The notes: generated from the sequence alone by a model not told the origin. Positions 25,590 through 33,848 are shown, counted from the first letter of the stretch. The stretch is 37,203 bases of DNA from a virus (IMGVR_UViG_3300042445_002511:1-37203), one strand, 5' to 3'. Numbers and translations are program-made.

Positions 25590-25937
25590 TTAAATTTGTG
25601 GATCAGGCAAAGGCACTGTCCATTCTGGTGTTGCTAATAAATCTAATATAGGTTGATATTTATATTCTGGGTATACAGGGTTATATATAGAAGAAGGACG
25701 ACCGTATGTTCCTGCTTCTACTATATAATATTCAGTTTGTCCTGTAGTAGCATCAGTGTAACTTGATGTATAGCTTGCTGTTACTACAATTACATCATAT
25801 TTTACAAATGTTTTTTCTTCATCAACTGATAATCTTAAAGTAGTAGGATTTGCTTCTAATACTTGAGAAAAATCAATTGAGTTAGTTACATTTGTTGGTA
25901 TTACTAACCAACGTCTATTTGGAAATTCATTACTCAT
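25590..25937 (-). CDS. small conserved-type virion protein, 115 residues
   Basis: It opens MSNEFPNRRWLVIPTNVTNSI, has a middle with TTLRLSVDEEKTFVKYDVIVV, and closes LDLLATPEWTVPLPDPQI. I recall small proteins of this shape (RRY-V-IP ... TLR-S-D-KTFVKY ... TPEWT) next to fibre genes in aquatic phages. No enzyme or membrane motif is visible. It starts 12 bases after the stop of the lectin-like gene, and an ATATTTATA box lies only 4 bases before its ATG. A role at the fibre attachment is plausible only. Confidence 0.65.
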   Translation of the reverse strand: MSNEFPNRRWLVIPTNVTNSIDFSQVLEANPTTLRLSVDEEKTFVKYDVIVVTASYTSSYTDATTGQTEYYIVEAGTYGRPSSIYNPVYPEYKYQPILDLLATPEWTVPLPDPQI

Positions 25938-25941
25938 ATAT

Positions 25942-25949
25942 TATAAATA
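25942..25949 (-). promoter_or_regulatory. TATTTATA motif 4 bases before the 115-residue gene
   Basis: The coding strand reads AATATTTATAATATATG, with the ATG at the end of that string. As a promoter it would give a leaderless message, so an RNA-level or other role is possible. Confidence 0.38.
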
Positions 25950-27161
25950 TTAACTTAAATTAAAACGTGTCTTATATTTTTGATAATTTTGTTGTACTTC
26001 ATCTGCTGAAAGAGCTCTGTTGTATATTTTTGCAACAGGAATAGTTCCTGACCAAGCATAATTTCCTCCAGCTGCCCAGTATCCTATTTTAAAACCATCA
26101 CTAAAATTTGCAGTTCCTGTTGAACCTTGAGCTCCTGCGTAATATCCATTTCTCCATACTCTAACATTAGTACCATCATATGTTATAACACAATGGATAT
26201 ATCCTGAAATTGATGGTGAAGTTGAGTGATAAAATTCACCAAAAACTCCTCCATGAGTATATGCCCAACTATAATCTCCATATTTGTAAAAAGCAGTATT
26301 AGTTCTACTAGCTATAGGCATTTTACCTTCTGCTCCTTTATAAGCTACATATTCTATAGTATATTGAGATACAGTACCAAAATTTGTTGGAATATTAATA
26401 ACATCATCAGTTCCATCAAAATACATTTGTGCATTTGAAGTGTATGACATGTTAGTTAAATCTATAGTTGGATTATTTACTAAAGGAAGTAAACCTTGAG
26501 TTGTTGAACGAGTAGTCCCAGAAGGAATAATTTGTTGAGGTGGTCTAATAGTATCTCCAGGACATATACTTACCGCAGCTATTGATATTTTATTTGCTAC
26601 ATAATATTGATAATACCATAATCCTGTATATCCTAAAGCTGCATTAGCATTTGTTGTAAAAGTATTCCAAGCATGATACCAACCATCTCCTAAAGATTCT
26701 ACTTTATTTGTATCAAATACTCCATATTCTGTAATATAAGCACCTGCACTTGTATATTCATAATGATACATAAAATTAGGATGTGTGTATCCTGAAGTAC
26801 TTTTATATATTATCTGATAAGAATAAATTTGTCCTGGTAACCATATATTACTATTAAAACCTCCAGTATATTGAAAAAGATTTGGGCAACATTGTTGTCC
26901 TGGTGATGAATTAATTACTTCAACACTTTGTACAGTTCTTTGTCCTAAAGTAGGAATATAAGCTGTTTCTGTATAACCATTAGATTCAAAAAATACTCCA
27001 GGTGAATATGTAGTTATATTATATCCATTATAATTTCTATTTGCTCCTGTTGTTATATTTGTGCCTGGTTGTCCTATATATGAATTATAAGTATCACCAG
27101 TATCATACATAAATACTGATCCACTCATTACTACACTTCCATATCCATTTGCTGATGACAT
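25950..27161 (-). CDS. lectin-like protein: carbohydrate-binding-type N-terminus plus LamG/ConA-like C-terminus, 403 residues
   Basis: The C-terminal half (about 240-400) has the LamG/ConA-like pattern. MYFDGTDDVINIP leads into YTIEYVAYK, CVITYDGTNVRVWRNG, and the ending YNRALSADEVQQNYQKYKTRF. The N-terminal half is Tyr/Gly/Thr rich, with a segment FMYHYEYTSAGAYITEYGVF and a Gly-Asp-Gly-Trp turn that resembles a carbohydrate-binding jelly roll. Cys-Cys at about residue 93 is unusual. There is no signal peptide. It shares its YNR-L-E-QNY-K-RF ending with the 216-residue protein. The likely role is binding host surface sugars. Confidence 0.72.
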   Translation of the reverse strand: MSSANGYGSVVMSGSVFMYDTGDTYNSYIGQPGTNITTGANRNYNGYNITTYSPGVFFESNGYTETAYIPTLGQRTVQSVEVINSSPGQQCCPNLFQYTGGFNSNIWLPGQIYSYQIIYKSTSGYTHPNFMYHYEYTSAGAYITEYGVFDTNKVESLGDGWYHAWNTFTTNANAALGYTGLWYYQYYVANKISIAAVSICPGDTIRPPQQIIPSGTTRSTTQGLLPLVNNPTIDLTNMSYTSNAQMYFDGTDDVINIPTNFGTVSQYTIEYVAYKGAEGKMPIASRTNTAFYKYGDYSWAYTHGGVFGEFYHSTSPSISGYIHCVITYDGTNVRVWRNGYYAGAQGSTGTANFSDGFKIGYWAAGGNYAWSGTIPVAKIYNRALSADEVQQNYQKYKTRFNLS

Positions 27162-27186
27162 ATTTTGTTATTATATTTTAAATTTT

Positions 27187-27212
27187 AAAAAAAGGGGCGC
27201 TTTCACGCCCCT
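27187..27212 (-). terminator. rho-independent terminator after the 375-residue gene
   Basis: The coding strand forms a GC-rich stem, GGGGCG with CGCCCC, around a TGAAAG loop, followed by TTTTTTT. It lies about 50 bases after the stop of the 375-residue protein. Confidence 0.85.
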
Positions 27213-27216
27213 CTTT

Positions 27217-27258
27217 GCTATGTAAACATAGCACCACGTGTCCCCCCGCAGAGGGACA
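27217..27258 (-). other. two further hairpins in the 3' untranslated region of the 375-residue gene
   Basis: A 6-bp stem, GCTATG with CATAGC (loop TTTA), lies at 27217-27232. A second stem, TGTCCC with GGGACA, lies at 27239-27258. Together with the terminator they make three hairpins in about 70 bases, in a GC-rich patch of AT-rich DNA. They could stabilise the message or form a small structured RNA. Confidence 0.5.
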
Positions 27259-27263
27259 TATCT

Positions 27264-28391
27264 TTAACTATATAAACTATTAAATTGAGTATATAGTGAT
27301 GAATTAAATGTCGTATTATAAATATATGTTTGACCAAAATTAATAGATGATCCTACTTGAAAAAAATAACTACCTCCACGTTGTCCTATTTGACTTGGTC
27401 CAGAAATACCATTATTATTATTATAACTAACTCCTCCAAATTGTAATATAGGAGAATATGATATACAATTTAGTCTAGCTAAATTCATAAAATAATAATA
27501 TAATATAGATTGTGAACTAGCATTTTCTACTGTTCCTCCTGTTGCACAATTATAAAATCCTGGTTGTCCTGCTACAAGTCCTTGTTTTCGTTTTACTTTA
27601 CTATGTCCTGTACTACCTGATTTTGTTTTTTGGTTCCATGCTATACCAACGCATTGAGCAATATTTTCTTGAGAATTATTTACAAACATTTTAACATTAA
27701 TATCCTGTGTAGTAGAAGCAAATGATATAGAATTACTTTGTAATTGTATTGTAAGTAAATACCATTCATTTAAATTAAATTTATAATCAGTATAAACACT
27801 TGCTTGATATTTAGCACAACAAATAGCTGCTCCAAATGATATTGGTGCAAATGTTGATCTATAATTAGTTACACTACTAGCATTTTTATAATAAGGAGCC
27901 ATAGCTCCAAATTGTATATATCCATTTTCTTGATTTCCTGTTCCTGAATATGAGTAATCAAATCGAGCTAATCCTGCTCGTTTTGATTTTGTAACAAATC
28001 CAGAATCACCGGGATGGTTTGGGTCTGATTGATGTTTATATGATCTTGTATTACCATATTTAGTAGGAAATTGTACAATTTTAACCCATAATGATATAGT
28101 GTATACCCTTGTATTAGCTGTATTTAAATTATAAACTGAACTAGCAATATTTTGTAAAGATAATTCAGGAGAAATAACATCTTGGTAACTACCGGATGAA
28201 TACACATCATCATATGATGAAGTATATTCAGTGTTTACTCTTCTAGGTCCTGTAATGGCTCCATTTGAAGGAGCAGCTACATCAGGTGCTAGTGAAGATG
28301 TAAAATTATTAAATAATGTTGTTGAACCTGGTTGGAACATAAACATTAAATTTTCTTTATTAGGTAGTATTGGTCCTGCTGAGGTTGGCAT
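27264..28391 (-). CDS. probable ConA-like (LamG-type) adhesin, 375 residues
   Basis: A segment YTISLWVKIVQFP (about 97-109) fits the LamG beta strand seen in such adhesins, and YLLTIQLQSNSISF plus IKMFVNNSQ-like stretches fit later strands. The protein closes GQTYIYNTTFNSSLY, a weaker version of the YN-L-E ending of its neighbours. The first 90 residues (MPTSAGPILPNKENLMFMF) may be a docking segment. It is Ser/Tyr/Asn rich with no membrane helix. It starts 1 base after the stop of the 216-residue protein, so the two are translated together. The LamG call is weaker here than for the neighbours. Confidence 0.6.
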   Translation of the reverse strand: MPTSAGPILPNKENLMFMFQPGSTTLFNNFTSSLAPDVAAPSNGAITGPRRVNTEYTSSYDDVYSSGSYQDVISPELSLQNIASSVYNLNTANTRVYTISLWVKIVQFPTKYGNTRSYKHQSDPNHPGDSGFVTKSKRAGLARFDYSYSGTGNQENGYIQFGAMAPYYKNASSVTNYRSTFAPISFGAAICCAKYQASVYTDYKFNLNEWYLLTIQLQSNSISFASTTQDINVKMFVNNSQENIAQCVGIAWNQKTKSGSTGHSKVKRKQGLVAGQPGFYNCATGGTVENASSQSILYYYFMNLARLNCISYSPILQFGGVSYNNNNGISGPSQIGQRGGSYFFQVGSSINFGQTYIYNTTFNSSLYTQFNSLYS

Positions 28392-28392
28392 A

Positions 28393-29043
28393 TTATAATC
28401 CGAATCTTGATTTTAAAGCGTTATAGTTTTGAGTCATTTCTGTTGTTGTGAGTACTCGGTTGTAGACTAATACAAAACTAAATTCGCCTGTACTATATTC
28501 TGAATTAGCGTAACCAATTTTACCAACAGTAATACCTGCTGGTCCTTGTGATCCACCATTATTAGGACCTCCAGTTAATATATTGTTTGTATATGAAGCA
28601 TAACTATCTCCACTTACATTTCCTAGAGCAGTTACTATTCTCCAATTAGTATCATTGGCTCCATTTTGAACAGGTGATACCCATCCTTCAGCGTAATAAT
28701 TTTCTGTTGAGTTGTTCCAACACCCAATTAACCAGTTATTTGATGTAGCATTAATCATTCTACCTCTAGTACCACCACTATATCGAGCAGCACCCATTAC
28801 TGTATTATTAGTACTTGGTAAACTAGGACTATTAGTTCCAACATAATCATCAGCACCATCGAATGTTAATACACCACCATTTGTTTGATTATATCCAACT
28901 CCATTATATAAAGTACCATTATTACCATTTCCTGATAAATCATAAATTGTAGTACCAGTACCTGGATATGAATTTTTATCAGCTGAGTCCCAGTGTAGTA
29001 TTAATCCGTTTGTTATTATACTAGGTCCATAAATTAAAGCCAT
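28393..29043 (-). CDS. LamG/ConA-like lectin-fold protein, 216 residues
   Basis: The whole protein looks like one LamG/laminin-G-3-type domain. It starts with a docking peptide, MALIYGPSIITNGLI, then LHWDSADKNSYPGTGTTIYD, LSGNGNNGTLYNG, LTFDGADDYVG, and closes FSFVLVYNRVLTTTEMTQNY. Such domains bind glycans and are used as receptor-binding modules on phage fibres. Its C-terminal pattern is shared with the 403-residue protein. It starts 3 bases after the 1374-residue fibre stop. An AAGGAG lies about 9 bases before the start, one of the few SD-like matches, but it is also the last codons of the fibre gene. Confidence 0.8.
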   Translation of the reverse strand: MALIYGPSIITNGLILHWDSADKNSYPGTGTTIYDLSGNGNNGTLYNGVGYNQTNGGVLTFDGADDYVGTNSPSLPSTNNTVMGAARYSGGTRGRMINATSNNWLIGCWNNSTENYYAEGWVSPVQNGANDTNWRIVTALGNVSGDSYASYTNNILTGGPNNGGSQGPAGITVGKIGYANSEYSTGEFSFVLVYNRVLTTTEMTQNYNALKSRFGL

Positions 29044-29046
29044 AAC

Positions 29047-32000
29047 TTAAATCTCCTTATCAAATTCTGTAACTAATTTATCTATATCTTTTCTTTCTGC
29101 AAATATTGAATAGTAGCAATCTAATGTATCACCTTTATATCCTAAAGTAACTCCATATTCATTAACTTCTTTAATCCAAATTTCTTGGAATTGACCTATA
29201 GGCGTTATACTTACTGTTAAAGTGTCCTTGTGAATTAATGCGTACCAATAGTTAGGTAACGTTATATAATCGGTGTTTATAAGTCTACCACGAATATAAA
29301 CCGAGTGTTCCGGTCCTTCTAAAACACCATATTGTAATCTTTTACCTAGTTGGGTAGGGTGATCAATTATGAATGATTTAACAGTTGCTGTTAAGGTTCC
29401 ATTAACATTTAATGTTGAACCATCAAAGGTTAAATTAGCTGAACCTGCGGGATTATTAGATCCGTCTTTGTAAACTACTTGATTTGCTGAACCGGCTACT
29501 GGGCCTGTAGCTCCTGATATACCTGAAGTTCCTGAAAGACCAGATGTGCCACTTAAACCAGATGTGCCTGATAAACCTGATGTACCGCTTAGGCCTGATG
29601 TGCCGGATAAACCTGATAAACCTGATGTACCACTTAAGCCACTTGTTCCTGATAAACCTGATGTACCGCTTAAACCTGAAAGTCCTGAAGTACCACTTAG
29701 ACCTGAAAGACCTGAAGTACCACTTAGACCTGAGAGACCAGATGTGCCACTTAAGCCTGAAAGTCCTGAAGTACCACTTAGGCCGGATAAACCAGAAGTG
29801 CCACTTAAACCTGAAAGTCCTGAAGTACCTGAAAGTCCTGAAGTTCCACTTAAACCAGATAGACCTGAAGTACCACTTAGGCCTGATAAGCCTGATGTAC
29901 CGGATAGACCGGATAAACCAGAAGTGCCGCTTAAACCTGATAAGCCTGATGTACCTGATAAACCTGAAAGACCTGATGTACCTGAAAGGCCGGATAAACC
30001 TGATGTACCATTTAAGCCTGAAAGGCCTGAAGTGCCACTTAAGCCTGATGTACCTGAAAGACCTGATAAGCCTGAGGTACCACTTAAGCCTGATAAACCA
30101 GATGTACCTGAAAGACCTGATGTACCACTTAAGCCTGAAAGGCCTGAAGTGCCACTTAGACCTGAAAGACCAGATGTACCACTTAAGCCTGAAGTACCTG
30201 ATAAACCTGATGTACCACTTAAGCCTGAAAGGCCTGAAGTACCGCTTAGACCAGATAAACCTGATGTACCTGAGAGGCCTGAAGCTCCACTTAATCCTGA
30301 TGCTCCAGATAAACCTGATGAGCCTGTTAAACTTAAATCAGTTCTATAGACTATATCTCCTAAATTATTAGAGACTAATATTCTTGTTTCTGTTGTTCCT
30401 ATATTTAAAGCAGGTAGAGCAAAACTTCCTGAAAGTGAAGTACTTCCTGAAACTTGGAAACTACCAGTAACAGAAGTAGCTGTTCTTAATGACCAAGTAC
30501 TAGCATCATGTTGTGCTCTAATATTACCTTGACTATCAGCTATAATAACATTATTTGATAAACCTGCGGTTAAACCAATAACATTAGCTCCTAAAATTGT
30601 ATTATATCGTCCTGTAGTAATACCTCTACCTGAATCGTATCCAATAGCTACATTATTATCTCCTGTAGTTACATCACGTAAAGCTTGAGTACCTACTGCA
30701 GTATTATTACTTGCTGATGTTTGGGAAAATAAAGTATCATATCCTACACCAACATTATAACTACCTGATGTACTTGTTAGTAATGCTCTATTACCATTTG
30801 CTGTGTTGTAACTACCAATACTATTATTACTTAATGATGAATCACCTACTGCGTTATTTCTTGTTCCTGTTGTATTTCTTTGTAAAGCAGAAGCTCCAAG
30901 AGCTAAGTTTCTATCTCCAGTATTAAAAATAGTTGTAGCACCTTGCATTGCTCCATTACCAATAGCAATATTATATAGTCCTCCTTGTTGATTATATAAA
31001 GCACTACCACCTATAGCTATACTTCCAGTAACAGCTGATCCTGTTGTTAAATACATAGTAGCATATCCTATTGCTGTTGAATCTCTAACACCAGTAGATA
31101 ATCCTAAAGCAAAAGCACCCACTGCTACTGTATTTCTAGAGGTTCCAATTAATGATGGATATGCACCAGCTCCAAATATTTCATTTGATGTTGCTGCGTT
31201 AGGTCCAGGATTTGTTATACTTCCTGATATAATAACAGAACCTGTTACTTGTAAACTACCTGTTACTTTAGAAGTACCAATTAATAATTGAACATCATCA
31301 GTAGCGTCTCCAAACTGGTTAGAACCAGATGAGTAAATTACAGACGCTGTTTCGTATATTGTATTTAAATAAGTTATACTACCTGTTCCGTTAACCGCTA
31401 AGTTACCAATTACAGTTAATGTAGTTCCATCATAAGTGAAGTTACTTGAACCTGCTGGATTGTTAGAACCATCCTTATAGACTACTTGATTAGCTGAACC
31501 TGCTACTGGACCTGTTGCTCCTGATAAACCTGAAGTTCCTGATAGACCTGAAGTACCACTTAAGCCACTTGTTCCTGAAAGACCAGATGTACCTGATAAA
31601 CCAGATAAGCCTGAAGTACCGCTTAAACCTGATAGACCTGAGGCGCCGCTTAGGCCTGAAGTTCCTGAGAGACCCGATGTACCACTTAAACCTGAAAGAC
31701 CAGATGTGCCACTTAGACCTGAAAGACCAGATGTACCACTTAAGCCTGAAGTTCCACTTAAGCCTGAAGTACCTGATAAACCAGATGTACCTGAGAGACC
31801 TGAAAGACCAGATGTACCACTTAAGCCTGAAAGTCCTGATGTACCTGATAAACCAGATAAGCCGGATGTACCGCTTAAGCCTGATAATCCTGAAGTGCCA
31901 CTTAAGCCTGATAAACCTGATGCTCCTGATAGGCCGGATGCACCTGAGAGACCAGATGTACCGGAAAGTCCGGATGTACCGCTTAGGCCTGATGTACCTG

Positions 32001-33171
32001 AAAGGCCTGAAAGGCCTGAAGTGCCACTTAAGCCTGAAAGTCCTGAAGTACCACTTAGACCTGATGCTCCTGATAAGCCTGATGTACCTGAAAGACCTGA
32101 TAATCCTGATGCTCCTGATAAGCCTGATGTACCTGATAAGCCTGATGTACCTGAAAGACCTGATAATCCTGATGCTCCTGATAAGCCTGATGTACCTGAT
32201 AATCCTGAAGTACCACTTAGACCTGAAAGACCAGATGTACCTGAAAGGCCTGATGTACCGCTTAAACCTGAAGTACCTGAGAGACCTGAAGCTCCTGATA
32301 AACCAGATGAACCGGTTAAACTTAAATCGGTTCTATAAACTATATCTCCTAAATTATTAGAGACTAATATTCTAGTTTCTGTTGTGCCGGCCGCTAAAGT
32401 AGGTAAAGCAAAACTTCCTGAAAATGAAGTACTACCAGTTACTTGTAGATTACCACTTGAACTAATATAAAACTTATTATAAGCGTTAAATGTATTACCG
32501 TCTTCAAAAAGTGCAGAAGATGTTAAATGGTCTCCTCCTTGTCCTTTTAATATTGCGTTATTAGTAGTACCTTGTTCGTTTCCTAAACCAATTGTGTTTC
32601 TAGGACCTGACATTAATAAACCACCGTCATATGTTGATCCTGATGGATTAGCATATATCCAACGATTTTTTTCAGAATCCCAAAGTAATGAACCTGTTGA
32701 TGAGTTACCAAATGATCCAGAATCTATTACTTCAATACCTCCATATCGAACTGAAGGTGCGTCTGTGTTTAATACAATTGTACTATCTCCTACTATGACA
32801 ACAGAAGATGTTACATTAGTAAATGATGCTGTACCTAATACACTTAAATTTCCACTTATAATAGCATTACCACTCACATATAATCCTGATGATGATATAG
32901 CTGTTGTAGTAATGTTTCCTTGTTCTGTTACTTGTTGTAGGGTAGGGATATATGAAGCGCTCGCAGCAATATTAGCATATGAAGCACTTAATGCATTTAT
33001 AGCATAAGATGCTGTACCAAATAATGATCCTGTGAATGAAGGAGCAGTAATAGTTCCTGTTGTACTTATTGAAGCTGAAGAAAAACTAGCAACTTCACTT
33101 CCACTAACTGATAATGCTATTATACTAGCACTTATCTGATTTAATCCATTTGGAGTTTTACCTGTATACAT
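29047..33171 (-). CDS. giant collagen-like tail fibre, 1374 residues
   Basis: This is a probable trimeric fibre with two Gly-X-Ser tracts (about 285-555 and 950-1220). The N-terminal region (about 1-280) has ASYA-type repeats and a beta domain with VVIVGDSTIVLNTDAPSVRY that is also seen in the 673-residue fibre. Between the tracts lies a YadA-head-like roll with repeats such as NTAVGTQALRDVTTGDNNVA (about 690-880). The C-terminal domain (about 1265-1374) contains FIIDHPTQLGKRLQYGVLEG and CYYSIFAERKDIDKLVTEF. The former is a recurring fibre-tip segment in aquatic phages. It precedes the three lectin-fold genes. Receptor binding is inferred. Confidence 0.86.
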   Translation of the reverse strand: MYTGKTPNGLNQISASIIALSVSGSEVASFSSASISTTGTITAPSFTGSLFGTASYAINALSASYANIAASASYIPTLQQVTEQGNITTTAISSSGLYVSGNAIISGNLSVLGTASFTNVTSSVVIVGDSTIVLNTDAPSVRYGGIEVIDSGSFGNSSTGSLLWDSEKNRWIYANPSGSTYDGGLLMSGPRNTIGLGNEQGTTNNAILKGQGGDHLTSSALFEDGNTFNAYNKFYISSSGNLQVTGSTSFSGSFALPTLAAGTTETRILVSNNLGDIVYRTDLSLTGSSGLSGASGLSGTSGLSGTSGLSGTSGLSGLSGTSGLSGTSGLSGASGLSGLSGTSGLSGTSGLSGASGLSGLSGTSGLSGASGLSGTSGLSGLSGTSGLSGLSGTSGLSGTSGLSGTSGLSGASGLSGASGLSGLSGTSGLSGLSGTSGLSGLSGTSGLSGLSGTSGLSGLSGTSGLSGTSGLSGTSGLSGTSGLSGLSGTSGLSGLSGTSGLSGTSGLSGASGLSGLSGTSGLSGLSGTSGLSGTSGLSGTSGLSGTSGLSGATGPVAGSANQVVYKDGSNNPAGSSNFTYDGTTLTVIGNLAVNGTGSITYLNTIYETASVIYSSGSNQFGDATDDVQLLIGTSKVTGSLQVTGSVIISGSITNPGPNAATSNEIFGAGAYPSLIGTSRNTVAVGAFALGLSTGVRDSTAIGYATMYLTTGSAVTGSIAIGGSALYNQQGGLYNIAIGNGAMQGATTIFNTGDRNLALGASALQRNTTGTRNNAVGDSSLSNNSIGSYNTANGNRALLTSTSGSYNVGVGYDTLFSQTSASNNTAVGTQALRDVTTGDNNVAIGYDSGRGITTGRYNTILGANVIGLTAGLSNNVIIADSQGNIRAQHDASTWSLRTATSVTGSFQVSGSTSLSGSFALPALNIGTTETRILVSNNLGDIVYRTDLSLTGSSGLSGASGLSGASGLSGTSGLSGLSGTSGLSGLSGTSGLSGTSGLSGTSGLSGLSGTSGLSGLSGTSGLSGTSGLSGLSGTSGLSGLSGTSGLSGTSGLSGLNGTSGLSGLSGTSGLSGLSGTSGLSGLSGTSGLSGLSGTSGLSGLSGTSGLSGLSGTSGLSGTSGLSGLSGTSGLSGLSGTSGLSGLSGTSGLSGLSGTSGLSGLSGTSGLSGLSGTSGLSGTSGLSGTSGLSGLSGTSGLSGTSGLSGTSGLSGTSGLSGTSGISGATGPVAGSANQVVYKDGSNNPAGSANLTFDGSTLNVNGTLTATVKSFIIDHPTQLGKRLQYGVLEGPEHSVYIRGRLINTDYITLPNYWYALIHKDTLTVSITPIGQFQEIWIKEVNEYGVTLGYKGDTLDCYYSIFAERKDIDKLVTEFDKEI
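29512..30330 (-). repeat. collagen-like Gly-X-Ser tract, second block of the 1374-residue fibre
   Basis: About 270 residues of GTSGLSGLS-type triplets. One GLN and one GIS triplet interrupt the pattern, as in the 1483-residue fibre. Confidence 0.9.
30317..30390 (-). repeat. 74-bp direct repeat, copy 2
   Basis: By eye identical to 17227-17300, in a different fibre gene 13 kb away. The sequence just beyond it diverges. Confidence 0.88.
31510..32315 (-). repeat. collagen-like Gly-X-Ser tract, first block of the 1374-residue fibre
   Basis: About 268 residues of GTSGLSGLS-type triplets with several Ala changes; it includes the 122-bp repeat shared with the 903-residue fibre. Confidence 0.9.
32060..32181 (-). 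repeat. 122-bp exact repeat, copy 2
   Basis: By eye identical to 24526-24647, inside the first collagen-like tract of the 1374-residue fibre. Confidence 0.85.
32306..32379 (-). repeat. 74-bp direct repeat, diverged copy 3
   Basis: Five differences by eye from copies 1 and 2. The following 29 bases (32381-32409) are identical to those after copy 1. Confidence 0.8.
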
Positions 33172-33173
33172 TT

Positions 33174-33506
33174 TTATGATATTTCTAAAACAGATACAAT
33201 TACATCAGCTGATGTTACTGCTGATGATGTTACACTCATATAGTCATTAGGTTCTAATACTACTTTTTGATCACCTCCTACTAATACAAGAGCTCCACCA
33301 GGTGTAATGATAGCACTTTTTATTAAATATACTGTTATTGTTGCTGAGTTGTCTGTAACTTGTACATCTACTGTAATGTTATTTGATGTTGTATTCGCTA
33401 CATTGACACCAATAACTGTAGTTGTGGTTGCTGCTGGTGTAGTATAAACAGTTGAAGGTGATGTACCTACATTAGCTGTTAATTTATTTTTAAATGTATT
33501 TGCCAT
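33174..33506 (-). CDS. small virion structural protein, 110 residues
   Basis: The protein opens MANTFKNKLTANVGTSPSTVY, then carries beta-rich Thr/Val stretches, and ends DYMSVTSSAVTSADVIVSVLEIS. It resembles a group of 100-120 residue tail or neck proteins in T4-like phages of aquatic hosts, with a core (VGVNVANTT-like, LVLVGGDQKVVLEPND) that looks like an Ig-type beta sandwich. No membrane or enzyme motif is seen. It lies 2 bases before the 1374-residue fibre and 1 base after the 100-residue gene. A role as fibre base or decoration is inferred. Confidence 0.68.
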   Translation of the reverse strand: MANTFKNKLTANVGTSPSTVYTTPAATTTTVIGVNVANTTSNNITVDVQVTDNSATITVYLIKSAIITPGGALVLVGGDQKVVLEPNDYMSVTSSAVTSADVIVSVLEIS

Positions 33507-33507
33507 A

Positions 33508-33810
33508 TTATCCTAATGCTATTGCGTATGCTAATGAAATGTCTACTAAACTTACTCCGTCTTGATAAAAAGCTCCGTTTGTTAATGATACTGACCCAGA
33601 TACATTAACTGAACCTGATATATTAACAGATCCTGTATTCCAAGCATCTGTTACAACTAATTCTTGAATTGATTCTCCTAAAGATGAAGATTTTTCGAAA
33701 TATAATTTACCATCATTTGTATTGATGGCTAATTCGCCTAATTCTAATTGGGATGTAGTGGGTTTATTACCAGCTACAGAACTTCTGCGTAGTTTTACTT
33801 GTTGGGCCAT
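33508..33810 (-). CDS. short fibre-base protein with Mtd-N/tail-fibre-like N-terminus, 100 residues
   Basis: The opening MAQQVKLRRSSVAGNKPTT followed by SQLELGELAINTNDGKLYFEK matches the widespread fibre N-terminal motif (P-T-x-x-L-x-x-GELA-N-DGKLY) seen in the Mtd-N and related families. The second half has three short V-N-I-S-G-S-type beta repeats and ends ISLAYAIALG. In longer proteins this motif docks the fibre to the virion; here almost nothing follows it, so it may be a shortened fibre or a base peg. It starts after a terminator and an ATATTTATA-like site. Confidence 0.75.
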   Translation of the reverse strand: MAQQVKLRRSSVAGNKPTTSQLELGELAINTNDGKLYFEKSSSLGESIQELVVTDAWNTGSVNISGSVNVSGSVSLTNGAFYQDGVSLVDISLAYAIALG

Positions 33811-33823
33811 ATCTATGGAATAT

Positions 33824-33847
33824 AAAAAAAGGACCTATATAGGTCCT
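33824..33847 (-). terminator. rho-independent terminator after the 673-residue fibre
   Basis: A perfect 18-bp palindrome, AGGACCTATATAGGTCCT (33830-33847), is followed on the coding strand by TTTTTTT. It lies about 30 bases after the 673-residue fibre stop. Unusually, the promoter-like box at 33849-33856 is just upstream of it. Confidence 0.8.
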
Positions 33848-33848
33848 G

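Noticed and set aside
33508-33810. Diversity-generating retroelement, because of the Mtd-N-like motif
   Set aside because: There is no reverse transcriptase and no template/variable repeat pair. The motif is shared by many ordinary fibre bases.
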